Shown here piece after piece: positions 17,601 to 25,066 of a stretch of 64,000 bases of DNA. Below the pieces are notes generated by a model. It was not told the origin of the DNA, searched no databases, and saw only the letters and a list, made by a program, of their open reading frames with translations. Made by a program: the position numbers and the translations under genes. Each line of letters starts with the position of its first letter. Within the stretch, counting starts at the first letter, position 1. The stretch lies in the NCBI RefSeq assembly GCF_001592745.1, contig NZ_LUKD01000001.1, positions 441,384 to 505,383 on the forward strand, written 5' to 3'. This stretch comes from Bdellovibrio bacteriovorus (lineage in GTDB: Bacteria > Bdellovibrionota > Bdellovibrionia > Bdellovibrionales > Bdellovibrionaceae).

Positions 17601-18116
17601 CACGGTTCTGCTTTAAGATTCACGACGACGACGAACACTGAAGTCAACGGTGGCGAACGCATGCGCATTGATCACAATGGGAATGTCGGTATCGGCACGA
17701 CCACTCCTACGGCCAAACTCGAAGTCGTCGGTAGTGCGAAAGTCACTGGCAATCTCGTGGGCGCGGTGAAAGACACGTCAGGCACGTCTCTAAGAATGTG
17801 TACCGGTTCCGGAGCTAATTCAGGTTGGACTTTCTATGCTTTAAATGCGGGTATCACCGGGGCATGCGGTGCTTACATGAATATAGATACGTCGGCTTGT
17901 GGCTTCTCGACCGTATTTAAATATTTTCCATCTATCCAAGGAGACGGAGGACATTGGGTCACTACCGGAGCCACATCTGTTTACAATGCCACCGCCACGA
18001 GTTTTAGAATTTACATCAACCTGATTGGAAGCTTCGACTCCACGACCTGCAATACGACAACGCTCCCACACAATACAAATCACTATCGTATAGACTGGTT
18101 GGCTGTCGGGCTTTAA
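14640..18116 (+). CDS. Mosaic phage-tail-fibre-like surface adhesin (MAT-type)
   Basis: An 1158-aa secreted fibre protein. A signal peptide ending LAQA (about 1-20) precedes an N-terminal beta domain (about 20-150). A long Ser/Thr/Gly/Asn-rich shaft follows, with GGDLSGTYPNPSV, two copies of a GTGLxGGPISxTGTISLANTAVTAGSY module, PIANGGTGQTT and three VGIGxTxP turns (about 807, 893 and 1016) typical of tail-fibre stalks. A non-repetitive C-terminal tip (about 1040-1158) carries several Cys. This layout matches the mosaic adhesive trimer (MAT) proteins reported in Bdellovibrio, where the tip binds prey surfaces. Trimer formation and prey ligand are inferred. There is no C-terminal peptidase S74 domain that I can see. 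Confidence 0.82.
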   Translation: MRTGTYFIILMSLFGMLAQAAPNALTYQGRIVKSDGQPLEYGNTSFIFEVTSPNGSCVIYREQRDGVNLLNSNGVFDVPIGSGTKLFPTDPLFTLLDAFNNSKVHDCYGGATYTAASSDIRLLKVQFHDGSGWKVISPSNEIRSVPYSAYALSAEKLGTRTADEFVLKTGVPTCAANEFLTWTGSALSCAPVSGAAGGTVMQVTSTNAYVSIANGTSTPALTLNVGSTAGTVAAGDDTRFSDARTPTGTAGGDLSGTYPNPSVAKIQNTAVSSVAPTSGQYLKFNGTQWAGAAIAMSDVTNLNTTLSNYQTTAAFNAAVGPANCAAYQTPYWNSVSGSFQCQAINVSVAGDISGTIGAVSVDKIKGVNVDTTGLTSGQVLKYDGTKWAPASDSNAGGTVTNIVTGTGLSGGPISSTGTISLANTAVTAGSYGSATQVGTFTVDAQGRLTSASNTAIVFPVTSVATKTGAITLDYGDINSAASKYLTYRPNNVACTDGQTLKWITANSRWECANDTDTSSGGTVTNIGTGTGLTGGPISTTGTISLANTAVTAGSYTRANITVDAQGRLTAASNGASVNLATEVTGTLPIANGGTGQTTATAAFNALSPLTTKGDVLVNDGTNDIRLPSGTNGQVLSVNTSQTSGLQWVTPTNGTVTNVTGTAPIVVSSGGTTPAISINDASTSAKGAVQVGSGLAVSAGVVSADPANFPSAVPVSKGGTGATSITANRLVASNGTGSALTTFNCAVGQMVSFDATGMMTCSTFTTGSVFLNNGNSFGSAATLGTNDNNSLNFETNNAVAMTILPSGNVGIGDTNPSQKLSVEGSLGIGTNSATSSSVLFSPSTTHQGSIRMTTDNNANYIQSGLDTSIGSAKDLRIAPSYTTAPWVTFKSDGKVGIGTTTPATSLEVLETTGNTSRGITSTTISSANPGGLIQTRGARGTASTPTATQTNDTFGWMAFIGHDGAGFTGQAQPTGVSATATENWSTGGHGSALRFTTTTNTEVNGGERMRIDHNGNVGIGTTTPTAKLEVVGSAKVTGNLVGAVKDTSGTSLRMCTGSGANSGWTFYALNAGITGACGAYMNIDTSACGFSTVFKYFPSIQGDGGHWVTTGATSVYNATATSFRIYINLIGSFDSTTCNTTTLPHNTNHYRIDWLAVGL
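15828..16000 (+). repeat. Shaft module repeat, unit 1
   Basis: Codes for GTVTNIVTGTGLSGG and onward to VDAQGRLTSASN. It is an imperfect direct repeat of 16199-16362, with long stretches identical in protein and many silent differences in DNA. Unit 1 carries about four extra codons (ATQV) in its middle. Confidence 0.8.
16199..16362 (+). repeat. Shaft module repeat, unit 2
   Basis: Second copy of the shaft module, coding for GTVTNIGTGTGLTGG and onward to VDAQGRLTAASN. The silent divergence from unit 1 suggests an old duplication kept for its protein fold. Confidence 0.8.
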
Positions 18117-18175
18117 CGAGTAAAATTGGTAATACTCACTCTGAGACAGTTTTTCGAAAAATAATCATTGTTTTC

Positions 18176-18203
18176 TAAATTCCTCCTCACAAAAATCCGA
18201 TAA
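18176..18203 (+). promoter_or_regulatory. Putative FliA-like (sigma-28) promoter of the beta-propeller gene
   Basis: TAAA at 18176-18179, 16 bases, then TCCGATAA at 18196-18203. This is one base longer and one base different from the FliA consensus. The ATG follows after 7 bases and no Shine-Dalgarno lies between. Confidence 0.55.
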
Positions 18204-18210
18204 AATAAAC

Positions 18211-20709
18211 ATGATTCAGTCGTTCTCAGGTATGTTTCGCTGGCTGTTTCTTTTCTATGTGATGCTTTCTTCGGCCGGATGTACTCTAGAAGCATTACTT
18301 GAAAAGGAGATCTCATCTAAGATCACAGATGAGGTCATTCCCATTTCAATCACGATGGATGTTGGCGCAACGAAACTCATTGAGCCTTCAGGCGGCACTC
18401 CTCCTTTTATTTATCAAGCTTCAACATCGGGATATTTAAATACTTCAACGGGTGCTTACACCATTCCCGTCAACGCACAAGTGACGAATGAAACCTTCGA
18501 TGTCATCGACAGTACCGGAAAGAAATTTTCGGTCACAGTTCACCGCAAAGGCTTTCGCGAATTTCGAAGAATCGAACTACCGCAATCCGCATCGCAAGAT
18601 CAAAACTATGTGACCGATGCGGTCTGGCTTACTTCCGGTAAGGTGTTAGCAACGGCTATCGGCAGTGATTACGAAGGAGAGCGATGGGCCACCTATCGCA
18701 GCGATAATGACGGAGCCTCTTGGTCTCGCGTCGATCAGTTCATGGGCTACCACTATCATGGAGAGTCCCATCCTTTAGCGATGACCGCTAAAGGCAACAC
18801 CGTCTTCGTTTGCGGGTATGCTTACAAATACAATTACACATCTGCAGACCCTTTATCTGGTTGGTTCGTTCGTAAGTCTACGGACGAAGGAACAACGTGG
18901 TCTACTTCGGATCATTGGTGGGAGAATCCTTTGGTAAACCATGTCTGTTATGATATCGCCGTCTCTCCAACAACAGGTTATATCTATGCCGTCGGTTTCA
19001 CCGAATCCACTTCCGAAATGTTCTGGGTGATTCGCGAAAGTAAAGACGACGGGGAAACTTGGAACACAATTTATAAAGCGGCTCCAGTCGGCGGTGGCGG
19101 CGAAGAAGTCGCCTACCAAATTAAAGTGACTCCATCAGGCCACCTCTTTGTGATGGGTGCCGCAAATTCAATCATGTATTTTTTAAAAGGGACCTTCAGT
19201 GCGGGGGCATGGACATGGACACCGGCTACTTCTATTCCGGGAGCACAAATTTTCGGTGATTATCAACTCAGAGGAAATTTACAAGTCCTCGACGATAACA
19301 ACGCCTATTTTTCTTGTCGACATGGCGTCTCCGGAAAAGTCTATCGAACCACCGACGGCGGCACCAATTGGTCGGAAGTTTATGTAGGTCAAAATTACTT
19401 ACAAGGCATGACGGTGACAGCTTCGGGAAAACTGATCGCCACGGGAGGCAGCAGAAGCCCCACCAGTGACTGGAAGGTCGTATCATCTTCAGATGGCCTG
19501 ACGTGGACGCCGTTAGATTTGGATGCCATTCTGACGGCTCCGAAAGAACCCCACGGAATCACGATCGTCGCACACCCCACTGTCAATAAGGTCTTAGCTA
19601 TCGCCTCTAATAAAATACGTTATCAGGCCTCAGTAGCCTACTCTAACGATGATGGCACTTCCTGGAGTCTTGCAAGTGAAATTAGATTTCAATGGGCTTT
19701 CTATAGTTTTGTTTCGAAGATCATTCGAACTTCTGCAACCCAGTTGTTTTCTATTTGGGAAACAGGAGACATGGATGGAAATTGGCCCTGGGTTATTAAA
19801 AAGAGTTCAGACAATGGAATCACCTGGCAAGATGCCGATCACATTGTCACCGCTTTAGATGACACAAAGGCCGCCGACATTATTCAGGGGCATGATGACA
19901 ACCTCTATGTCATCGGCCGGAAGGACGGCAACGCTCTCATTCGGCGATCAGCCGATGGAACGATTTGGACTGATGTTCACTCTTTCGCAAGTACAGCTTG
20001 GGAATACGCGTTTGCAACGGATAAAAACTCTGCCACTTATTTTGCCGCCAAAGATGGCTTGAACATCATCATTGGCAAAACAACGAATGGCGTGAGTTGG
20101 TCGGCAATAAAAACTTTTTCTCCACCAGGTGGCGTCCATGAAATGGGTTTTAGTTCTTTGAATGTCGATACCGTGGGAAATCTGTATCTGTTAGCCATTG
20201 AGCGCGTGGGAGCAGCGGGGACTGTCGTTCTTCATCGTTCTACAGACGGTGGAACAACTTGGGTTGAAGCTTTGCGTGGGCCTTCACAGCCTTCTTACTG
20301 GAATATATCATCGACTCTCAAAGTAAGTCCCGTGGGGGAAATCTATGTTTATGAAGGTGCCAGCATGTTCAGATCGACCGACAAAGGGGGAGCTTGGTCT
20401 GCCTACACGAATGTTCCCAGCAATGTCTTAGACATAGGCTGGAGTGGCAACACGGCCTACTTCCTGGCTACCGATCCCACTGAAGGCACGGCGGTATTCA
20501 CGGAGGGATTTACTCCGGGTAGCTGGATCCTCATTGAGAGTGTTAAACAAAGATTCAACGTCGGCGAAATTGCCGGTGAATACGACGTTGAGCTTATGGA
20601 AAACAAATTCTACAGTCTTAGTTCATTAGAGCTGTTATTAAATTATAATTACAATGATGCCTATTTCGGAGCGCGGTCAATTCTGAGGATGATAGACACC
20701 TCTCAGTAG
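18211..20709 (+). CDS. Asp-box (BNR) beta-propeller lipoprotein
   Basis: A 832-aa exported lipoprotein: the signal ends LSSAGC (Cys about 24). A small Ig-like region (about 45-110) is followed by roughly eleven Asp-box motifs of the SxDxGxTW type, such as RSDNDGASW, KSTDEGTTW, RTTDGGTNW, YSNDDGTSW and RSTDGGTTW. These mark sialidase- or photosynthesis-factor-like beta-propellers, here probably more than one. No sialidase catalytic FRIP or arginine triad is evident, so glycan binding or protein scaffolding is likelier than hydrolysis. It follows the fibre gene by 94 bases and shares its promoter style, so the two may work together at the cell surface. Confidence 0.8.
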   Translation: MIQSFSGMFRWLFLFYVMLSSAGCTLEALLEKEISSKITDEVIPISITMDVGATKLIEPSGGTPPFIYQASTSGYLNTSTGAYTIPVNAQVTNETFDVIDSTGKKFSVTVHRKGFREFRRIELPQSASQDQNYVTDAVWLTSGKVLATAIGSDYEGERWATYRSDNDGASWSRVDQFMGYHYHGESHPLAMTAKGNTVFVCGYAYKYNYTSADPLSGWFVRKSTDEGTTWSTSDHWWENPLVNHVCYDIAVSPTTGYIYAVGFTESTSEMFWVIRESKDDGETWNTIYKAAPVGGGGEEVAYQIKVTPSGHLFVMGAANSIMYFLKGTFSAGAWTWTPATSIPGAQIFGDYQLRGNLQVLDDNNAYFSCRHGVSGKVYRTTDGGTNWSEVYVGQNYLQGMTVTASGKLIATGGSRSPTSDWKVVSSSDGLTWTPLDLDAILTAPKEPHGITIVAHPTVNKVLAIASNKIRYQASVAYSNDDGTSWSLASEIRFQWAFYSFVSKIIRTSATQLFSIWETGDMDGNWPWVIKKSSDNGITWQDADHIVTALDDTKAADIIQGHDDNLYVIGRKDGNALIRRSADGTIWTDVHSFASTAWEYAFATDKNSATYFAAKDGLNIIIGKTTNGVSWSAIKTFSPPGGVHEMGFSSLNVDTVGNLYLLAIERVGAAGTVVLHRSTDGGTTWVEALRGPSQPSYWNISSTLKVSPVGEIYVYEGASMFRSTDKGGAWSAYTNVPSNVLDIGWSGNTAYFLATDPTEGTAVFTEGFTPGSWILIESVKQRFNVGEIAGEYDVELMENKFYSLSSLELLLNYNYNDAYFGARSILRMIDTSQ

Positions 20710-20713
20710 AGAA

Positions 20714-21388
20714 CTATTTGATAGTGCCAGGAACTCCATCAAACATAAGTCCCAATGAAAAATATCCGCCCGAAAGATCTAAGGTATCGATGCTGGTACT
20801 CGCAGAACCTGTTCGAGTGAAACCATCTACTTTGTTACTTTCGTAACCACCTTCGAAAACCAGATAAAACTTTTTATAACCAATAGCGAAAGAAGCCCCC
20901 GCAGCCGCGTAAGGTGTCGCCACCCAATCACCCGAGGCGCGACGAGTGAACTCTCCGTCTTGGCTCGCAGTTTTAACTTTTAACGTCGTATTACTTCCTC
21001 CAACGCCCGCATAAAGATCGAAATATAAAAGATCCGTTTTAAATAAGGGAACACGCGCCAGTAGCAACATAGAATCTTGATCTATTTTGGCGCTGTAATC
21101 TGTCGAGGCATTTTCGGGATTTTCCTCCACGTCGGCCAGGCGTTTTGTGTATCTGACCCCGATATCTAAATAGCGATGTAACGGATAAGTGATTTCTATT
21201 CCCAGTCGATTGATGCTTTCAAATTTCTTAAGACCTTGGGCTTCGATCGTCTCGTTCACGTTCTTTGGATCAATCGTTTCCATACCCGCAAAAAGCCGAC
21301 CTTGGACCGGGATCTCTTTCGCCGAAGCTAGATCGAGAGAGGAAAAAAGAACAAAAGCAGCACTGACAACAACACGCGATAGATTCAT
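20714..21388 (-). CDS. Putative outer-membrane beta-barrel protein, 224 aa
   Basis: A signal peptide (about 1-23, ending DLASA) precedes alternating hydrophobic/polar strands such as LGIEITYPLHRYLDIGVRYT, LLYFDLYAGVGGS and FYLVFEGGYE, ending in YFSLGLMFDGVPGTIK. The pattern suits an 8-stranded OmpW/OmpA-like barrel, but I cannot name a family. AAGGGA stands before the ATG. It converges on the beta-propeller gene with 4 bases between stops. Confidence 0.7.
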   Translation of the reverse strand: MNLSRVVVSAAFVLFSSLDLASAKEIPVQGRLFAGMETIDPKNVNETIEAQGLKKFESINRLGIEITYPLHRYLDIGVRYTKRLADVEENPENASTDYSAKIDQDSMLLLARVPLFKTDLLYFDLYAGVGGSNTTLKVKTASQDGEFTRRASGDWVATPYAAAGASFAIGYKKFYLVFEGGYESNKVDGFTRTGSASTSIDTLDLSGGYFSLGLMFDGVPGTIK

Positions 21389-21545
21389 GGGATTCCCTTA
21401 CTTTGAGGTCTTAAGGATATGGAGTTTTCTGGGAGAGCTCAAGTCCTGAGACTCTTCCCACTCACCTAAGAGACAGTCCTCAATGGGAAACCTGCGTTTC
21501 AAATTCAACCAGTAAAGTAAATTAGATTGGGGACGTTGGGGGCAT

Positions 21546-21570
21546 ATCTACTGCCACCGTGGCAGTAGAT
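21546..21570. repeat. Palindrome copy 5 (CCACSGTGG family), longest arms
   Basis: Arms ATCTACTGCCAC and GTGGCAGTAGAT, 12 bases each, around a central C. The core 17 bp (21550-21566) matches the family at 11.0-11.3 kb, some 10 kb away. It starts 9 bases downstream of the stop of the next gene. On the plus strand it runs straight into TTTT, so it could act as a terminator in that direction; on the minus strand there is no T run. Confidence 0.85.
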
Positions 21571-21578
21571 TTTTAAAT

Positions 21579-22682
21579 TTAGAACGTATACTTCCAACCA
21601 GCGCCAAATCCTGCCAAAGAACCACGCTTAAAATCGATAGTTCCAGTACTGTCCGCCGCCGTCATTTCCAAGCCTACGGAACGGATAAACAATTCTAACG
21701 TAAAGTTTGGCGACATGATCATGCCCAACCCCACATACGCACCCAAAGCGCCGGAAACACTCCACCACGTTGTTGAGGAATTGTAAGATAAAAATGGAGC
21801 CGAGTAATTCAAGCCGAACGGAATATAAATATTCTCCCATCGATAGGCGATATTGCCTTCAAAAATCAGCAGCGTGAGTTCAGGAGAGTCGATAAGATCA
21901 CCAGATACAGTTCCACCCGGCCCTTCAACTTCTAGAGATTTTATTTTGCGTTTAGGCTCCCACAGGATGGAACCAACAAATCCCCACGATTGCGGATTTA
22001 GTTTGGAATAACTCACGCCCAAGCCGGCCGAAGAATCCATCGTGTAAGTTGTATCGACGTAACCAGAGCCTGAAGTCGTGGAAACATAGGTATCTTCAAA
22101 TCGAGCTTTAGTAGCCGTGGAATAATAGAGTGAAACACTGACACGCGGACCGATTTTGTCTGCTTCAGGAAGCAGGTTGTCCGTGCTTTCAACCGTCTTG
22201 CCACTGGCTTTTAAAAGAGCTGGTTCGACAGACATTCCTACCACCAACCCCGTACAATCCGCTGACTCCATAGTTAAAAGATTAGACTCTATGTCTGCAA
22301 GCGCCAATGAACACTGAGTTCCATCCTTCAATGTCACCAAATAAAGCTTTCCTTTTTCGAATGGAATAGGCTGACTGGCCTCTACGATAACGACATTGTG
22401 ACTGCGAATGATTTGCTTCACTTTATACGATACATTCTGTGGTACTGGCGATATTACCACGGCACTTTGCACCGGAGCAGTGACTGAGGGAGCTAATGCT
22501 GGAGATGAAGGTACACTGGGAACCGGCGAAGTCACGGGTACAGACGTCGCTGCCGCATTTTCTTCAGGCGAAGACGATTGAGTTTCTTCTTGTCCCGCCG
22601 CCAATGTTGAAGAAGCCGCCTCTTGCGCCATCAGGGGAGACCAAACTAAAAACGGTACTACAAACGAAAGAACCTTCCTCAC
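21579..22682 (-). CDS. Putative outer-membrane protein with Pro/Ala/Ser-rich N-terminus, 367 aa
   Basis: A signal peptide (about 1-19, ending PLMAQ) is followed by a low-complexity Ser/Pro/Val/Ala stretch (about 25-75), a small folded region with two Cys (QCSLALADIE and SADCTGL), and a C-terminal barrel-like part (about 175-367) ending in GFGAGWKYTF, whose terminal Phe suits outer-membrane insertion. The start is GTG at 22682, preceded by GAGGG at short distance. Family not recognised. Confidence 0.68.
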   Translation of the reverse strand: MRKVLSFVVPFLVWSPLMAQEAASSTLAAGQEETQSSSPEENAAATSVPVTSPVPSVPSSPALAPSVTAPVQSAVVISPVPQNVSYKVKQIIRSHNVVIVEASQPIPFEKGKLYLVTLKDGTQCSLALADIESNLLTMESADCTGLVVGMSVEPALLKASGKTVESTDNLLPEADKIGPRVSVSLYYSTATKARFEDTYVSTTSGSGYVDTTYTMDSSAGLGVSYSKLNPQSWGFVGSILWEPKRKIKSLEVEGPGGTVSGDLIDSPELTLLIFEGNIAYRWENIYIPFGLNYSAPFLSYNSSTTWWSVSGALGAYVGLGMIMSPNFTLELFIRSVGLEMTAADSTGTIDFKRGSLAGFGAGWKYTF

Positions 22683-22778
22683 ACGCCCTCACTACAAAAA
22701 ATTGTTTAATCCATGATGGCAATGAAAAGGAGGTGAAGTTAAGTCAAAACAATTTGTTTAGACCTAAAACTAGCTTGT

Positions 22779-23096
22779 TTACTCTTCGTCGGAAGTTTCG
22801 GGCTTAGAAGTTTGAGACAGCTCATCCAAAGCCATCTCGGCGCGGGTTTTATAACCCTTCTTTGTATTACAGTCTTTGCAGGACGGGACGCAGTTGTTTT
22901 TGTTGGACTTCCCACCTCGCGCGATGGGAATCAAGTGATCCATTGTGAGATCGGCAGGCTTAAATCTTTCTCCACAGTGATAGCAAAGACCTTTACCCAG
23001 CTCTTGCTTCCACCATTGGCTTTGGCGCAGCTCGCGGGCCTTTGCTTTCTCACGTTTTTGGTGCTCCGGAGGAGCTGCCGAAAAGAAATAATCCAT
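22779..23096 (-). CDS. HNH endonuclease-domain protein, 105 aa
   Basis: A small HNH nuclease-fold protein. CYHCGERF and CVPSCKDCNTKKG supply the two zinc CxxC pairs, and DHLIPIARGGKSNKNNC supplies the H...N...N core. The basic, helical N-terminus (about 8-35) may bind DNA. No methylase or phage gene is beside it, so a restriction role cannot be claimed; such lone HNH proteins are common in bacterial chromosomes. The C-terminus is acidic. Confidence 0.85.
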   Translation of the reverse strand: MDYFFSAAPPEHQKREKAKARELRQSQWWKQELGKGLCYHCGERFKPADLTMDHLIPIARGGKSNKNNCVPSCKDCNTKKGYKTRAEMALDELSQTSKPETSDEE

Positions 23097-23212
23097 GGGG
23101 CTGTTATAGTCTAAGTCGGGTCTGACCGCAAGTTTCTAGACCTTTGAAGTGCCGCGAATACCTTTATTTTTAGGGGATTTTTACCGATATCAACGTGAAG
23201 GAGAACGAGCAT

Positions 23213-24355
23213 ATGTCAGTAAAAACCTTTAAAAAAGGCGAAGTGATCTATAAAGATGGCGACAAAATCACGTCGGTCTATCTTATTCAAACTGGTGCTG
23301 CCAATCAGTGTCTGATTCGTGGAAAAAAGACCATTGATTTGTTCCAGTTGGGCTCTTCTCACATCCTGGGCGATCAGGTGATTTTGGGTCAGTCCACTCA
23401 CCCGACTTCAGCGGTTGCGACGACCGAAACAAAAGTTTTAGAAATCCCCGTTGAAACTTTGAAACAGCAGTATGAGGGTGCTCCTCAAATGTTGAAAGTG
23501 ATCATTAAGTCTCTCGCCGATCGCCTTCGTTTGGCCGTGAATGATGTTCGCTCTAGCAAGCTTGAAAAAGACTCTTCTCCTTGTCCTGAAGACCAAGTGG
23601 CGAAAGCTTTTGGCGCTGTTTTTCACACTGCAAACCACAAGGGAGATCGCTCGACTCCAGGCCGTGTTGTTGTGGATTGGAATATGATGAAGCAGTACTC
23701 TCAACGTGTTATGGGTGAAGGCCCGAAGCGCGTGGAGCAGGTGATCAATGTCCTTGTGAAATTGAAGCTCGCACTTTACGAGATGGGCAAAGCTCCAGAC
23801 AATCCAGATGGACCCGAGGAAATTCAAAAAGTTCATTTCTTGGATTTAGGTCTTTTAGAAAGCTTCTTTGAATTCTATCAATATTACTATTTCAAAAATC
23901 GTTCAGATCTTTTGAAAGTCGACGAGCTTTGTCAACAAATGCTCGACGCTCTTTTAAAACTTTGCGAAAACGAACAGCCAGACCGTTTCGGCATCGTGGG
24001 TGTTGAGTTCGCAAAGTTCAGCGAGCACTGCAAAAATGAACTCGGCATCAACTTGAACAATGACCACTTTGCCCGTCTTGAGGGTAAAGGCGTATTCATG
24101 AAGCGTAAAACCGGTAGCACTGGTGTTATTCTGCAATTTGAACTGAAAGAATTCCGCTCGATCTTCCAAAGCTGGAAGATGCTTCGTGAAATTGAAAAAT
24201 GGAACGAAAAAGGCTTTGTCGACATGGACGAAAAAGAAGACAAACCTAAGAAAAAAACAGTGGGCGGCCCAGCCTGCCCGGCGTGCGCCGTGGAATTGCA
24301 AGCGGGCGCGAAGTTCTGCCACGAATGTGGCCATAAAATAGTAGCGGCGGCCTAA
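23213..24355 (+). CDS. Cyclic-nucleotide-binding-domain protein with C-terminal zinc ribbon
   Basis: A 380-aa product. The N-terminal third (about 5-110) is a cNMP-binding beta-roll (FKKGEVIYKDGDKITSVYLI, then LGDQVILG and TKVLEIPVETL). The middle (about 120-340) is helical and I cannot assign it. The C-terminus (about 358-376) is a zinc ribbon, CPACAVE then CHECGHK. The canonical phosphate-binding RxA motif of cAMP-binding CRP is not obvious. I start at the ATG at 23213, 9 bases after AAGGAG; the in-frame GTG at 23195 lies before that site. It is followed after one base by a PilZ gene, suggesting a second-messenger pair. Confidence 0.82.
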   Translation: MSVKTFKKGEVIYKDGDKITSVYLIQTGAANQCLIRGKKTIDLFQLGSSHILGDQVILGQSTHPTSAVATTETKVLEIPVETLKQQYEGAPQMLKVIIKSLADRLRLAVNDVRSSKLEKDSSPCPEDQVAKAFGAVFHTANHKGDRSTPGRVVVDWNMMKQYSQRVMGEGPKRVEQVINVLVKLKLALYEMGKAPDNPDGPEEIQKVHFLDLGLLESFFEFYQYYYFKNRSDLLKVDELCQQMLDALLKLCENEQPDRFGIVGVEFAKFSEHCKNELGINLNNDHFARLEGKGVFMKRKTGSTGVILQFELKEFRSIFQSWKMLREIEKWNEKGFVDMDEKEDKPKKKTVGGPACPACAVELQAGAKFCHECGHKIVAAA

Positions 24356-24356
24356 G

Positions 24357-25046
24357 ATGAGTGAGGCCTTGATCGTCTTTAAAGCCATCGGCAACGACTC
24401 TGACAAGCAAATGCTTTTACAAAAAGCTTTGGCTAAGAAAGAGACTCTTTATCTTCGTGATAAATTTGATCGCGCTATTGCTTTAAAACCCGTGAGCATC
24501 AACTCGAACAATCAGATTAAGTGTCATCATCCCGAAGACACGACGATGAACACGAACGAGAAAGACACTTTCACCGCCAGCTTTTCAATTGGCGGCGAAA
24601 AATATCTTTTCGAAACTCATCCGGTCGTGTCGGAGCACTACGTGACTTTGACGGTGTTAAACCTGTTCCACCTACAAAGACGTCGCAACTATCGCTACGT
24701 GATGCCGGAAAACTATTCGGCGGAATTTGTTATTAATTATTTGAACCAATCCATCTGCTCTCACCCTTGCCGTCTTATCGATTTAAGCACGGAAGGTTGT
24801 GCGGTGGAAATCATGCAAGAAAGTGCAAATCTTCACCTAGAAGACTTAGTCGAAGCTGAAATCTTTCTAGGCGATCGTGAACCCATAATGGTTCAGGGCG
24901 TGATCAAAAACATCCGCGTGAAGGATGACACGCAACTGGTGTTGGGTGTGGAATTCAATCACTTGGCAAATTCCAGCGAAGAAAAAATTGTGACGTCACT
25001 CACAGATCTTCAGCGCGAAATCTTTTTCAGAAGAAAAGCAGCTTAA
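24357..25046 (+). CDS. PilZ-domain protein (c-di-GMP effector)
   Basis: Probable c-di-GMP receptor. The PilZ signature lies in the middle: LQRRRNYRY (the RxxxR element, about residue 105) followed by LIDLSTEGCAVEI (DxSxxG, about 140). The N-terminal part looks like a YcgR-type flanking domain (FSIGGEKYLFETHPVV). Length 229 aa. It begins immediately after the stop of the cNMP-domain gene (TAAGATG), so the two are translated from one message. Target unknown; motility or invasion control would be typical in this lineage. Confidence 0.88.
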   Translation: MSEALIVFKAIGNDSDKQMLLQKALAKKETLYLRDKFDRAIALKPVSINSNNQIKCHHPEDTTMNTNEKDTFTASFSIGGEKYLFETHPVVSEHYVTLTVLNLFHLQRRRNYRYVMPENYSAEFVINYLNQSICSHPCRLIDLSTEGCAVEIMQESANLHLEDLVEAEIFLGDREPIMVQGVIKNIRVKDDTQLVLGVEFNHLANSSEEKIVTSLTDLQREIFFRRKAA

Positions 25047-25064
25047 AAAAGGGGCCCAAGCCCC
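25045..25064 (-). terminator. Terminator after the GFA-family gene
   Basis: On the minus strand GGGGC-TTGG-GCCCC is followed by six T. It lies 2 bases after the stop at 25067. It overlaps the end of the convergent PilZ gene and may act for both. Confidence 0.75.
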
Positions 25065-25066
25065 TA

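Noticed and set aside
22779-23096. Restriction-modification system around the HNH gene
   Set aside because: No methyltransferase, specificity or defence gene flanks it.
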